Assembly: GCA_017650325.1 (NCBI GenBank)
Contig: JAGCFC010000207.1
Location: 1-42,310 of the forward strand
From: Salinivirgaceae bacterium
GTDB lineage: Bacteria > Bacteroidota > Bacteroidia > Bacteroidales > SZUA-534
Direction: 5' to 3'
DNA length: 42,310 nt
Below are positions 31,912-40,390 of the stretch, one piece after another. Position 1 is the stretch's first letter, and the number at the start of each line of letters is the position of its first letter. A program made the translations under genes and the position numbers. Below the pieces are notes generated by a model. That model was not told the DNA's origin. It searched no databases and worked only from the letters and a program-made list of their open reading frames with translations.

Positions 31912-32340
31912 TTAGTCGATATTATAAATTTGGTTCGACTCGACAAGTTGCATTTTGTTTGCTTGCAGGATATCGATGAGGCGCTCGTTGGAGTTGCTGC
32001 GAATCACCACTTTGGCGCTACCGCCATCGGCAAAGGCATACATATAATCAATGTTGATGCCGTTCGACGATATGATTTTCAAAGCCTTGTGCAAACCGCC
32101 CGACTCGTGAGGTACAACCATGCACACAACATCGGTCAGACGGACAGTGTAGCCGTTTTCTTTCAGTATGTTATAAGCCAGCTCGGGGCGGCCTACAATG
32201 AATCGCACAATTCCGTAATCTGATGAGTCGGCAATGCAGAAAGCCGACATGTTGATGCCATGCTGCGTCATCACTTCAAGCATGGAGGTAAGGCTGTTGG
32301 CCTTGTTTTCCAGAAAAACCGAAAGTTGTTTTACTATCAT
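31912..32340 (-). CDS. Tandem ACT-domain protein
   Basis: 142 residues made of two ACT-type beta-alpha-beta-beta-alpha-beta units (~3-65 and ~70-140): VKQLSVFLENKANSLTSMLEV...GIN.SAFCIAD and MVVPHESGGLHKALKIISSNGINIDYMYAF. Such small proteins bind amino acids or related ligands and often regulate or accompany an adjacent enzyme. Translationally coupled to the thioesterase downstream. The ligand is unknown. Confidence 0.87.
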   Translation of the reverse strand: MIVKQLSVFLENKANSLTSMLEVMTQHGINMSAFCIADSSDYGIVRFIVGRPELAYNILKENGYTVRLTDVVCMVVPHESGGLHKALKIISSNGINIDYMYAFADGGSAKVVIRSNSNERLIDILQANKMQLVESNQIYNID

Positions 32341-32751
32341 AATTAAAAGTCAAATATGTGTTATTACTCTTGTTTTCAGAGTGATAAAACAGCCGCAGAT
32401 GGCTTGTGGTATTTTCACTCTATTGTTGTAAATATAGAAAAAAACAACAATAAGAAGATTGAGCCATCAAATAAATCAAAAAATCAGATTAATGCGTTGT
32501 GATGAAATGGGTTGAGGATTCAAAAAGTTGTTTTTGCAATAGTGTCTTTTAATAGCAAAATGAACAACTCGGGAACATAAAACTCCAAAAATCGGAAAAC
32601 ACAAAAATATTACAACTTTTCGTTGTATTTTGCCGCAATTCTGCGTTTGCTGATGTGTGAGGTGTAAGGGCTTTATAATCAGTTAAATGAAAAAAGCAGA
32701 TTGTTGGCGTGTTGTATGTACGGCATGCACTTTACATTATAAATTTGTATT
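32341..32751. other. Gene-free region between ACT gene and PPIase operon
   Basis: 411 AT-rich bases between divergent genes. A short palindrome TACAAC-TTTTC-GTTGTA lies near 32611-32627. TAAATTTG at 32740-32747 fits the -7 consensus but ends only 4 bp before the ATG at 32752. I see no credible ORF or RNA gene. Confidence 0.5.
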
Positions 32752-34770
32752 ATGAGAAAAACAATTTTAGTATTTGCCATTTTTTCAGCTATGTCGGCTG
32801 TTGCGCAAAGTACAGCTGACGAGGTGGTGCTTACTATTGATAATGAGAAAATTAGTAGAGGCGAATTCGAACGCCAATACAAAAAGAACAATAGTGATAT
32901 ATCGTTCGACTCATCGTCACTGGCAGAGTATATGCGTCTTTTTATCGATTACAAACTGAAAGTGATTGAGGCTGAGGCTGTTGGTTTGGACACTACGTTT
33001 GAATTCAAAAACGAGCTTGACGGATATTGCGCTCAGCTCGAAAAACCATATTTCACCGATAGCAGGGTTGATGACTCGTTGGCGCGTGAGGCTTATGACC
33101 ACATGCATTGGGATGTGCGTGCATCACACATTCTGATCAATTGTGCCGAGAATGCAAGTGCCGCTGACACGTTGAAGGCATACAAACGAATTCAGTCCGT
33201 ATACCAGAGAGCGCTTAAAGGCGAGGATTTTGCCAAATTGGCTCGTGAAAATTCCGATGATCCGTCGGCAAGCCGCAATGGTGGCGATTTGGGGTATTTC
33301 ACTGCATTCTCAATGATCTATGAATTTGAAAAAGTGGCTTACGCCACTAAAGTCAGCGATGTGTCACCAATATTCCGTACTCGGTTCGGATATCATATTC
33401 TTAAAGTGTTCGATCGCCGCACTAATCCGGGGCAAATTCGTGCTGCGCACATTATGGTGAGGGTTGACCAAAACGCCGATGAAGCTGCTCAGAAAGCCGC
33501 TGTCGAAAAGGTGAATATGATTGCGGACTCACTTGCCGCAGGATCTGATTGGGCGCAGATGGTGAACCGATATACCGATGACCGTGGAACACGGGCGGGG
33601 CATGGCGATTTAAATTGGTTCTCAACAGGTATGATGGTGCCGGAGTTTGAGTCGGCTGCCTTTGCTTTGAAAAATGTCGGTGACATATCGGCTCCCGTGC
33701 GGACCATGTATGGATGGCACATTATAAAGCTGCTTGACAAAAAGTCGATTGACAGTTTTGAAAATTTACAGGAACAGATAAAGAAACGGCTCTCTCGCGA
33801 TGTTCGCAGCCAAATGGCGCAAGAGGCGGTGCTTGAAAGTCTCAAGCGAGAGTATAAATTTACCGAAGACAAGTCAGCATACAAAGAGTTTGTGGGTCTG
33901 GTTGACACTACGATATGGAGTGGCAGTTGGTCGGCCGATAAAGCAAAAGGGTATGACAAGGTTATCTTCTCTTTCGCCGATACTGTGAAATTCACGCAGG
34001 CCGATTATGCCAAAAAGGTGGTTTCGTACGGTGTCGCTCCGCGAAATGTTCCAATCGATCTTTTGATGAAGAGAGATTATGATCGCATAGTTGAGAAAAT
34101 GATTTTTGACTACGAACGCAAACAGCTTGTCAATAAATATCCCGAATACAAATATTTGAAGCAGGAATATCATGACGGAATTCTGCTTTTCGCTTTGATG
34201 GACAAAATGGTTTGGACTAAGGCGGCAACTGATTCGGCCGGTCAAGAGCGTTTCTATGAGGCTAACAAACAGAAATATATGTGGGACGATAGGGCGGAAG
34301 TCGCCGTATCCTCATATAATGGTATCGCATTTGTCAACGATTTATCTAACATCGATGCCAAGTTGGCACAGGCGCTGAAGACTGGTACGAAGAAGGGTGA
34401 TTATGCAGAGCAGTCCAAGGCCGCATTGCAGAAGATTGGAATTGCTCCCGACAGCGTAGATTTGCAGGTGACGGTTAAGAAGTATAACATTGTCGACATC
34501 GATGGAGCGAAATATTGTGACATCGATGGAGCTAAGATACACATGGACGCCTGGGGCAAGAGCAAAACTAAGAAACTCGCCGGCAAACGCTTCAAGGTGC
34601 TTTATTTGGTTAAAAAGGTGCCGGCAATGCCGAAAACTCTTGAAGAGTGTCGCGGAGCAGTCATTGCTGACTATCAGAATCAGCTTGAGACAGAATGGGT
34701 GGAGCAGTTAAGAGCGAAGCATACTGTAAAAATCAACGAATCAGTGTTTAACTCAATGATAAAACGATGA
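32752..34770 (+). CDS. Periplasmic peptidyl-prolyl isomerase with two parvulin domains
   Basis: 672 residues. A signal peptide (MRKTILVFAIFSAMSAVAQ) is followed by a SurA-like N-terminal chaperone segment (~25-115), parvulin domain 1 (~118-222, VRASHILI...GGDLGYFT...FGYHILKV) and parvulin domain 2 (~227-330, IRAAHIMV...HGDLNWFS...YGWHIIKL). A ~340-residue C-terminal region follows that I do not recognise. It probably assists folding of outer-membrane and secreted proteins in the periplasm. It is the first of five tightly spaced genes; its stop overlaps the next start as ATGA. Confidence 0.9.
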   Translation: MRKTILVFAIFSAMSAVAQSTADEVVLTIDNEKISRGEFERQYKKNNSDISFDSSSLAEYMRLFIDYKLKVIEAEAVGLDTTFEFKNELDGYCAQLEKPYFTDSRVDDSLAREAYDHMHWDVRASHILINCAENASAADTLKAYKRIQSVYQRALKGEDFAKLARENSDDPSASRNGGDLGYFTAFSMIYEFEKVAYATKVSDVSPIFRTRFGYHILKVFDRRTNPGQIRAAHIMVRVDQNADEAAQKAAVEKVNMIADSLAAGSDWAQMVNRYTDDRGTRAGHGDLNWFSTGMMVPEFESAAFALKNVGDISAPVRTMYGWHIIKLLDKKSIDSFENLQEQIKKRLSRDVRSQMAQEAVLESLKREYKFTEDKSAYKEFVGLVDTTIWSGSWSADKAKGYDKVIFSFADTVKFTQADYAKKVVSYGVAPRNVPIDLLMKRDYDRIVEKMIFDYERKQLVNKYPEYKYLKQEYHDGILLFALMDKMVWTKAATDSAGQERFYEANKQKYMWDDRAEVAVSSYNGIAFVNDLSNIDAKLAQALKTGTKKGDYAEQSKAALQKIGIAPDSVDLQVTVKKYNIVDIDGAKYCDIDGAKIHMDAWGKSKTKKLAGKRFKVLYLVKKVPAMPKTLEECRGAVIADYQNQLETEWVEQLRAKHTVKINESVFNSMIKR

Positions 34771-35657
34771 TTCAAAACGGGAACAAAAAACGGCCTGCTT
34801 CTCGGGTAGGGATTATAGTCATGTCGGCATTGTTGCTTGCGACAGGATGCCAGTTATTGTCGAAAAATAAAACGGAAGACGTCATACTTGCCAAAACAAG
34901 CAGTGCGGTTCTGACGCTTAGGCAGGTTGACAAGATTATGCCCGATAATCTGAAAGATGTTGACAGTGTGCAGTTTGTGCAGAGTTATGTTGATAAGTGG
35001 ATTCACAATCAGCTGATGCTCGAAAAGGCCATCGCCAATATCGACGATGAGGGTTATGAGAGCGTTGAGAATATGGTGAACGACTATCGTACGGCTCTGC
35101 TGGTTTATAAATATCAGCAACTTTATATTGAGCAAAATCTTGATACGCTGGTACTCGATTCGCAGATTGCCGACCATTACGAGAAGTATGGCAACAACTT
35201 CCTGCTCGACAGTTGTGCAGTCAAGGCAGTGATTGTGCAGATTCCCAAATCATTACCTGACGGCAATCAAATCCGTACGCTGATGCGTAGTAGCCGTCCC
35301 GACGATTTTGTAAAACTTGAAGAGTACTGCTATAAAAACGCGCGAAATTTCGATGCGGGGTTAGACTGGCGTTATCTTACCGATGCGGTCAGGCAGTTGC
35401 CGCGTGGAGCGGTCCCCAATCCGATAGCAGTGGCAAAAAACGGCCGTTTTATCGAGGCTCAGGATTCTTTATATAACTATTTTTTCATGGTTAAGGAGTT
35501 CCTGGATGTCAACGAACAGGCACCATTGGTTTTTGCACGGGATAAGATCCGTGAAATCTTGCTCAATCATCAAAAAAACGATTTGATTCGCAATCTTGAG
35601 ATAAAAATATACGTTGATGCAGTAAACAAACAGAGATTCACAAACTATGTTAATTAA
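34767..35657 (+). CDS. SurA/PpiC-like lipoprotein lacking a clear PPIase domain
   Basis: 296 residues. The N-terminus (basic, hydrophobic, then LLATGC with Cys28) is a lipobox, so the protein is a lipoprotein. The region ~40-140 (LRQVDKIMPDN...FVQSYVDKWIHNQLMLEKA) resembles the SurA N-terminal chaperone helix bundle. The remaining part has short parvulin-like segments but no clear active-site pattern. Overlaps both neighbours: 4 bp with the upstream gene and 11 bp with the downstream gene. It probably acts with the flanking PPIases in outer-membrane protein assembly. Family assignment rests partly on operon context. Confidence 0.78.
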   Translation: MIQNGNKKRPASRVGIIVMSALLLATGCQLLSKNKTEDVILAKTSSAVLTLRQVDKIMPDNLKDVDSVQFVQSYVDKWIHNQLMLEKAIANIDDEGYESVENMVNDYRTALLVYKYQQLYIEQNLDTLVLDSQIADHYEKYGNNFLLDSCAVKAVIVQIPKSLPDGNQIRTLMRSSRPDDFVKLEEYCYKNARNFDAGLDWRYLTDAVRQLPRGAVPNPIAVAKNGRFIEAQDSLYNYFFMVKEFLDVNEQAPLVFARDKIREILLNHQKNDLIRNLEIKIYVDAVNKQRFTNYVN

Positions 35658-37026
35658 TATCAGAACTACAATAAAAGCCGTCTGTGTGTCGGCGTCATTG
35701 ATGCTTGCCATTCCGTCCATGGCACAGGAGGAGAGTGGTGTTGTGATTGACAAAATTGTCGCCGTCATTGGAAAACAGATAGTTATGTACAGCGACATTC
35801 AAAATCAGAAATTGCAGATGCGCTCGCAAAGCTATCTTGTTCCAGAAGACATTGAATGTCAGATATTGGAGCAAGGTATGTATCAGAAACTGCTTGTCAA
35901 TCAGGCTATAATGGATACTGTGGAAGTGAGCGAGGCGCAAGTGCTGGCTGAAACCGACCGCCGGTTGAACTACTATGTGACGCAGATTGGCGGTGAGGAG
36001 AAGCTTGAGGAGTATTATAAGAAACCTATGAGCGTTATTCGGGAAGATTTGCTGGATATTGTCAAAGAGCAACTTACTGCGCAGAATATGGAGGACGAGG
36101 TTACCCGAGGTGTTACAGTTACACCACAAGAGGTGCGCGATTGCTTCAAGGCTCTGCCGAAAGATAGTTTGCCAATTATCAATACGGAGTTTGAGATTGA
36201 GCAACTGTCAATGTTCCCGAAAATTGAAGAAGCTGAGATACTGCGTATTACAGACCGTTTGCGTGATTTCAAGACTCGTGTGGCTAATGGTGAGAGTTTC
36301 TCGACATTGGCAGTACTTTACTCCGAAGACCCAGCATCGGCCATGAAAGGTGGCGAGTTGGGTTTTATGACCCGTAATGAGCTTGTGCCGGAGTTCGCGG
36401 CCGTGGCTTTCAATCTTGTGCCAAATGAAGTGTCGAAGGTTGTCAAAACCGAATATGGCTACCATATTATCCAACTTATCGAACGGCGTGGTGAGCGCAT
36501 GAACTGCCGCCATATTCTTCTTAAACCACAAGTATCGGCGGTTGAGAAGAAAAATGCAATGGCACGACTTGATTCTATCCGACAAAAAATTGTAGATAAG
36601 GAGGTTACCTTCAAAGAGGCCTGCTGGATGTTTTCTGATGACGAAGACACAAGGCTAAATGGAGGAGTGATGCTGAATCCCTATACAGGAACATCGCTCT
36701 TTGAAGCTGAGCAGCTTGACCCCAAAGTGGCTACGGCTATTCGAAATCTTGAAGTGGGCGAAATTTCTAAGCCTTTCGAAACAAAAGACGAACAAGAACG
36801 CACAGTTTGTAAAATTGTGCTGCTGCGTTCGAAAACCAAACCGCACAAGGCCAATCTGTCGCAGGATTATCAACGCATTCAGAATCTTGCTATTGAGCGT
36901 AAAAAAGGTGATGTTCTTGAGGATTGGTTGGCTAAGACCATCAATGCAACATACATCAAAATTGACGATGATTTCAAGAAATGCAAATTCCGTAACAAGG
37001 AGTGGATTAAAACAGAATACCAATGA
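35647..37026 (+). CDS. surA: SurA-type periplasmic chaperone/peptidyl-prolyl isomerase
   Basis: 459 residues with a signal peptide ending SMAQ/EE. The SurA N-terminal region (~28-170, VIDKIVAVIGKQIVMYSDI...LVNQAIMDTVEVSE) is followed by parvulin domain 1 (~180-283, with GGELGFMTRNELVPEF and YGYHIIQLIE) and a less conserved second parvulin (~288-395). It escorts beta-barrel proteins to the outer membrane. Overlaps the lipoprotein gene by 11 bp and the MoxR gene by ATGA. Confidence 0.88.
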   Translation: MLINIRTTIKAVCVSASLMLAIPSMAQEESGVVIDKIVAVIGKQIVMYSDIQNQKLQMRSQSYLVPEDIECQILEQGMYQKLLVNQAIMDTVEVSEAQVLAETDRRLNYYVTQIGGEEKLEEYYKKPMSVIREDLLDIVKEQLTAQNMEDEVTRGVTVTPQEVRDCFKALPKDSLPIINTEFEIEQLSMFPKIEEAEILRITDRLRDFKTRVANGESFSTLAVLYSEDPASAMKGGELGFMTRNELVPEFAAVAFNLVPNEVSKVVKTEYGYHIIQLIERRGERMNCRHILLKPQVSAVEKKNAMARLDSIRQKIVDKEVTFKEACWMFSDDEDTRLNGGVMLNPYTGTSLFEAEQLDPKVATAIRNLEVGEISKPFETKDEQERTVCKIVLLRSKTKPHKANLSQDYQRIQNLAIERKKGDVLEDWLAKTINATYIKIDDDFKKCKFRNKEWIKTEYQ

Positions 37027-38000
37027 TTTACGATAATGATGTGAAGGCCGTTGATGCTTTGAAGGCCGATTTCGACAAAATAACCAACGAGGTTCGGAAG
37101 GTTATTATTGGGCAGGACGAGGTGGTTAAATCGGTGCTGCTGTCGATTTTCAGTGGCGGACACTGCCTGCTTGTGGGTGTTCCTGGTCTTGCTAAAACAT
37201 TGTTGGTTAATACAATAGCCGATGCTTTGGGCTTGCAATACAGCCGCATCCAGTTCACTCCCGACCTTATGCCGTCGGATATCACCGGCTCAGAGATACT
37301 TAACGAGAAACGTGAATTCAAGTTTATCAAAGGCCCGGTTTTCGCTAATATCATTTTGGCTGACGAGATTAACCGAACACCGCCCAAAACACAATCGGCG
37401 TTGCTCGAGGCCATGCAGGAGCGCAATGTCACCATTTCGGGTGTGCGCAACAGTCTGCCTGAGCCGTTCTTTGTGCTGGCTACCCAGAACCCGATAGAGC
37501 AGGAGGGAACCTACCCGCTGCCTGAGGCCCAGCTCGACAGGTTTATGTTTATGGTCAATCTTGACTATCCTACTATTGATGATGAAATAAGCATTGTTAC
37601 GGCAACAACATCATCGGTTACAGCTAAGGCCGAAACAGTTATCAGTGCTGCCGAATTGATTGAGTTCCAACAGCTTGTTCGTCGCATACCCGTCAACGAG
37701 AATGTGGTGCGTTATGCGGTGAACGTGGTGGCGCAAACCCGTCCCAACACTGCGTCGGCATCGGTAATGGCAAGCAAGTATCTGGTTTGGGGTGCTGGTC
37801 CGCGAGCTTCGCAGTATCTAATTTTGGGAGCGAAGGCGCATGCCGCTGTCAACGGCAAATATTCGCCCGATGTTGAGGATGTTCAGGCCGTTGCTCTGTC
37901 GGTGCTACGCCATCGCATTGTGCGCAACTACAAGGCCGAAGCTGAGAGTGTGACTGACGAAACCATTATTGCCGAAATATTGAAAAACGCAAAATTCTGA
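37023..38000 (+). CDS. MoxR-family AAA+ ATPase
   Basis: 325 residues. Walker A GVPGLAKT (~50-57), Walker B ILADEINR (~112-119), and the MoxR sensor segment ATQNPIEQEGTYPLPEAQLD, then RF, are intact, so ATPase activity is expected. MoxR proteins act as chaperone-like ATPases and often pair with VWA-domain or DUF58 proteins, none of which is here. Its start overlaps the surA stop, and the OstA-like gene begins 1 bp after its own stop, embedding it in an outer-membrane biogenesis operon. Confidence 0.93.
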   Translation: MIYDNDVKAVDALKADFDKITNEVRKVIIGQDEVVKSVLLSIFSGGHCLLVGVPGLAKTLLVNTIADALGLQYSRIQFTPDLMPSDITGSEILNEKREFKFIKGPVFANIILADEINRTPPKTQSALLEAMQERNVTISGVRNSLPEPFFVLATQNPIEQEGTYPLPEAQLDRFMFMVNLDYPTIDDEISIVTATTSSVTAKAETVISAAELIEFQQLVRRIPVNENVVRYAVNVVAQTRPNTASASVMASKYLVWGAGPRASQYLILGAKAHAAVNGKYSPDVEDVQAVALSVLRHRIVRNYKAEAESVTDETIIAEILKNAKF

Positions 38001-38001
38001 T

Positions 38002-39651
38002 ATGCAGATATTTCGGTCGCAGATAGGATTTCTTGTGCTTGCCGTTGTGCTTTTGGCCGCTAATGAGTCGGTTGCGCAGCGAAAAACAAAGGTTGAACTT
38101 GTGCAGGCTCAATCTATAAAGTCCGATGTCAATCTTTATAACGGAGCGCGGCGGCTAATCGGCAACGTCAAATTCAAGCAGGATAGCGCCATTATGGAGT
38201 GCGACAGTGCGCATTTCTACTCCGATCGCAACATGTTCGACGCCTTCGGACACGTGCATCTTTATAAGCTAAACAACAAAAATATCGATGTCCGGGCCGA
38301 TTTTCTGCGTCACGACGGCGACCAGAAAATTGCTCATTTCCGCCACAATGTGGTTCTTCGCGACAGCAACGTAATACTAACAACCGACTCGCTCGACTAT
38401 AACCTGCAGTCGGACATTGGCTATTACGAGCACAACGGCCGTATTGTCGACAGCCTGACGGTGCTAACCAGCGTCAAGGGGTACTACTATCACCGCCAGC
38501 GCGAGGTTTATTTCCGTAAAAATGTTGTGATTGATCATAATTCGGCTGAATACCAAATGTTTACTGATACAATCCGTTATGGTCTCGACACAAAAATCAT
38601 CGACTTTTTCGGCCCCACCGAGTTCTACAACGACACCAACTACATGTACGCCCGTTACGGCTGGTACAACACAGAGACTGAATTGTCGATGTTCAAACAT
38701 GACGCTTTGTTCAGAAATCCCAATCAGACAATAACTTGCGACAGCCTTATGTTCGACAGGCTCGACGAGAGCGGTACAGCCTACTCGAATGTGGTTGCCA
38801 CCGATACAGTTCAGAACCTGGTTGTGAAGGGCGATTATGTTGAGATACATAAAGATCCTGAGTTGCTGATAGTTACCGACAAGGCGCAAATAATATATGT
38901 GGCAATGGGTGACTCGCTCTATCTGCATGCCGACACGCTAAAGGTTTGCCGCGACACATCGGGGCTATATCGCACATTCAGAGCCTATTGGCATGTCCGT
39001 GCCTATAAGTCGGACCTACAGTTGCAGACCGACTCCATCTATTTCTCGATGAAGGACAGCGTGGCTTGCTTCTTCGGTAATCCTATTTTCTGGGTGCAAG
39101 GCAATCAGATAACAACCGAGTATATGGAGGCCTATATAAAAGACAATCATTTAGATAAGTTCAAACTATATCGTTCGGGAATGATTGTGTCGCCGCACGA
39201 CAGCATACACTACAATCAGATTAAAGGTGCCGAAATGGTCGGTTATTTGCGGAATAACGATTTGTATAAGGTTGATGTGTTCAAACGTGCGCAAACGCTC
39301 TATTTCCCTATCGACCAGGGAAGTATTGCCGGTGTGAGCAAGGGCGAGAGTACCGACTTGACACTTTACCTCAAAGACCGCCAGCTGAAGCGGTTGGCTT
39401 ATCGCGCTCAGACAAAGTCGGACATGTATCCGCTCGACAATCTGTCGGAAAACGATATGCGTCTGTCGGGTTTTTCGTGGTTTGAGCAAATCCGTCCGAA
39501 AAGTCCTGCCGACATCTTCATCTGGGAAAATGTTGAATCGATTCCGTCGAGCCGCCGTATAACCATGCCAACATCGTCGTCTGACGATACCAAAAAGCCT
39601 CAAAAACCGCTGCCGCCGAATCGTAAAAGCGGTAAACCTGCAGGCCGATAA
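38002..39651 (+). CDS. OstA/LptA-like periplasmic protein
   Basis: 549 residues with signal peptide (MQIFRSQIGFLVLAVVLLAA...). From ~35 to ~330 run OstA/LptA-type beta-jelly-roll repeats built on D-(S/T)-A-x-F/Y strands, such as GNVKFKQDSAIMECDSAHFY and VVLRDSNVILTTDSLDYNL. The C-terminal ~120 residues include a basic, Pro/Ser-rich tail. In proteobacteria LptA bridges LPS across the periplasm. The Bacteroidota OstA-like family is longer than LptA and its exact role is less certain. Last gene of the operon that starts at 32752. Confidence 0.85.
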   Translation: MQIFRSQIGFLVLAVVLLAANESVAQRKTKVELVQAQSIKSDVNLYNGARRLIGNVKFKQDSAIMECDSAHFYSDRNMFDAFGHVHLYKLNNKNIDVRADFLRHDGDQKIAHFRHNVVLRDSNVILTTDSLDYNLQSDIGYYEHNGRIVDSLTVLTSVKGYYYHRQREVYFRKNVVIDHNSAEYQMFTDTIRYGLDTKIIDFFGPTEFYNDTNYMYARYGWYNTETELSMFKHDALFRNPNQTITCDSLMFDRLDESGTAYSNVVATDTVQNLVVKGDYVEIHKDPELLIVTDKAQIIYVAMGDSLYLHADTLKVCRDTSGLYRTFRAYWHVRAYKSDLQLQTDSIYFSMKDSVACFFGNPIFWVQGNQITTEYMEAYIKDNHLDKFKLYRSGMIVSPHDSIHYNQIKGAEMVGYLRNNDLYKVDVFKRAQTLYFPIDQGSIAGVSKGESTDLTLYLKDRQLKRLAYRAQTKSDMYPLDNLSENDMRLSGFSWFEQIRPKSPADIFIWENVESIPSSRRITMPTSSSDDTKKPQKPLPPNRKSGKPAGR

Positions 39652-39775
39652 TCGGTCAGACTCGCCGTATGCAGTGCCCGTAAATGAGTCTCAGCTACTT
39701 GTTTTTAATTGAGTTTGGGAATTAAAATATTGGTATATAGCGAATTATATAGAATGCCATTTTTTAATTCGCCTT

Positions 39776-39806
39776 GTTGTGTGGAATGAACTTTTTTCTA
39801 CTTTTG
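39776..39806 (+). promoter_or_regulatory. Promoter of tRNA-Ser (GTTG, 19 bp, TACTTTTG)
   Basis: The -33 element GTTG (39776-39779) and -7 element TACTTTTG (39799-39806) are separated by exactly 19 bp, the best Bacteroidota-type promoter in the window. Transcription would begin about at the mature 5' end of the tRNA (39812). Confidence 0.8.
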
Positions 39807-39811
39807 TCGCC

Positions 39812-39896
39812 GGAGAGATGGCAGAGTGGTCGATTGCACCGGTCTTGAAAACCGGCGTGCTGAGAGGCACCGGGGGTTCGAATCCCTCTCTCTCCG
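39812..39896 (+). tRNA. tRNA-Ser (anticodon UGA)
   Basis: 85 bases folding as a type II tRNA. The acceptor stem GGAGAGA/TCTCTCC is perfect. The anticodon stem CCGGT/ACCGG holds the loop CTTGAAA with anticodon TGA, reading UCA codons. A long variable arm (GTGC...GCAC) marks serine. The T arm GGGGG-TTCGAAT-CCCTC is present. The discriminator is G, and the 3' CCA is not fully encoded. Confidence 0.97.
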
Positions 39897-39935
39897 CAAG
39901 AGCGCTTGACAATCAGTTGTTTAAGCATTTTACAC

Positions 39936-39975
39936 ACGGTTTTACACACGTTTTTGTGTAGAACCGTTTTTTTTC
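39936..39975 (+). terminator. Rho-independent terminator of tRNA-Ser
   Basis: The 12-bp stem ACGGTTTTACAC (39936-39947) / GTGTAGAACCGT (39956-39967), with one G-T pair and an 8-base loop, is followed by eight T. It lies 40 bp after the tRNA. Confidence 0.85.
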
Positions 39976-40390
39976 ATGCAATTATAGACTACAAATACAT
40001 CCTTTTTTACATAAATAAGGCTTTGACGAAAATAGGATTATATCAATAACAAGTAAATTATTATCCGCATAGTTTTGGAGGGTATTACTAAATAGAAATT
40101 ACTTGCGATTAATCTTAATATAGCAAGGTGGGTTTTTCTCATAGAAAAACTCGAGTGAAACGCTATTAAAAAGCATTTTCCCGTTCCGTCAGTTTTTGGT
40201 TTTTCCCATTAAATAAAACGTATAATAACAACGTTAAAGAGATACAATTACCCTAATTATAGCATCTGAATAATAGAACTGCGAAACAAGATTTTCCCGT
40301 TCCCACCTCCAAAAAAAGATAGCATAAAATAGCCGAATGGAATGCAAACATTTTATATTTGCTATCTACTATTTTCATTCAGTGTAAAAT
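39976..40390. other. AT-rich region upstream of the BspA-type gene
   Basis: About 415 gene-free bases, clearly more AT-rich than the flanking genes. It holds a perfect hairpin GTTTTTCT-CAT-AGAAAAAC (40132-40150) and two direct copies of ATTTTCCCGTTCC (40175-40187 and 40291-40303, 116 bp apart). The -7 box of the downstream gene lies at 40354. I see no ORF of note. The direct repeats are candidate regulator sites. Confidence 0.5.
40354..40361 (+). promoter_or_regulatory. -7 promoter box (TATATTTG) of the BspA-type gene
   Basis: TATATTTG starts 37 nt before ATG 40391. The 12 bases TTATATTTGCTA and a following ATTTTCATTC are shared with the promoter of the LRR gene at 4670. No -33 TTTG at 19 bp. 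Confidence 0.62.

Noticed and set aside
32740..32747. TAAATTTG as the promoter of the PPIase operon
   Set aside because: It ends 4 bp before the ATG, has no -33 partner, and would imply a leaderless mRNA. Chance in AT-rich DNA is more likely.
39764..39949. 61-codon minus-strand ORF with [17 protein letters not shown]
   Set aside because: It is antisense to tRNA-Ser. This peptide is a well-known artefact of reading the tRNA-Ser gene backwards.
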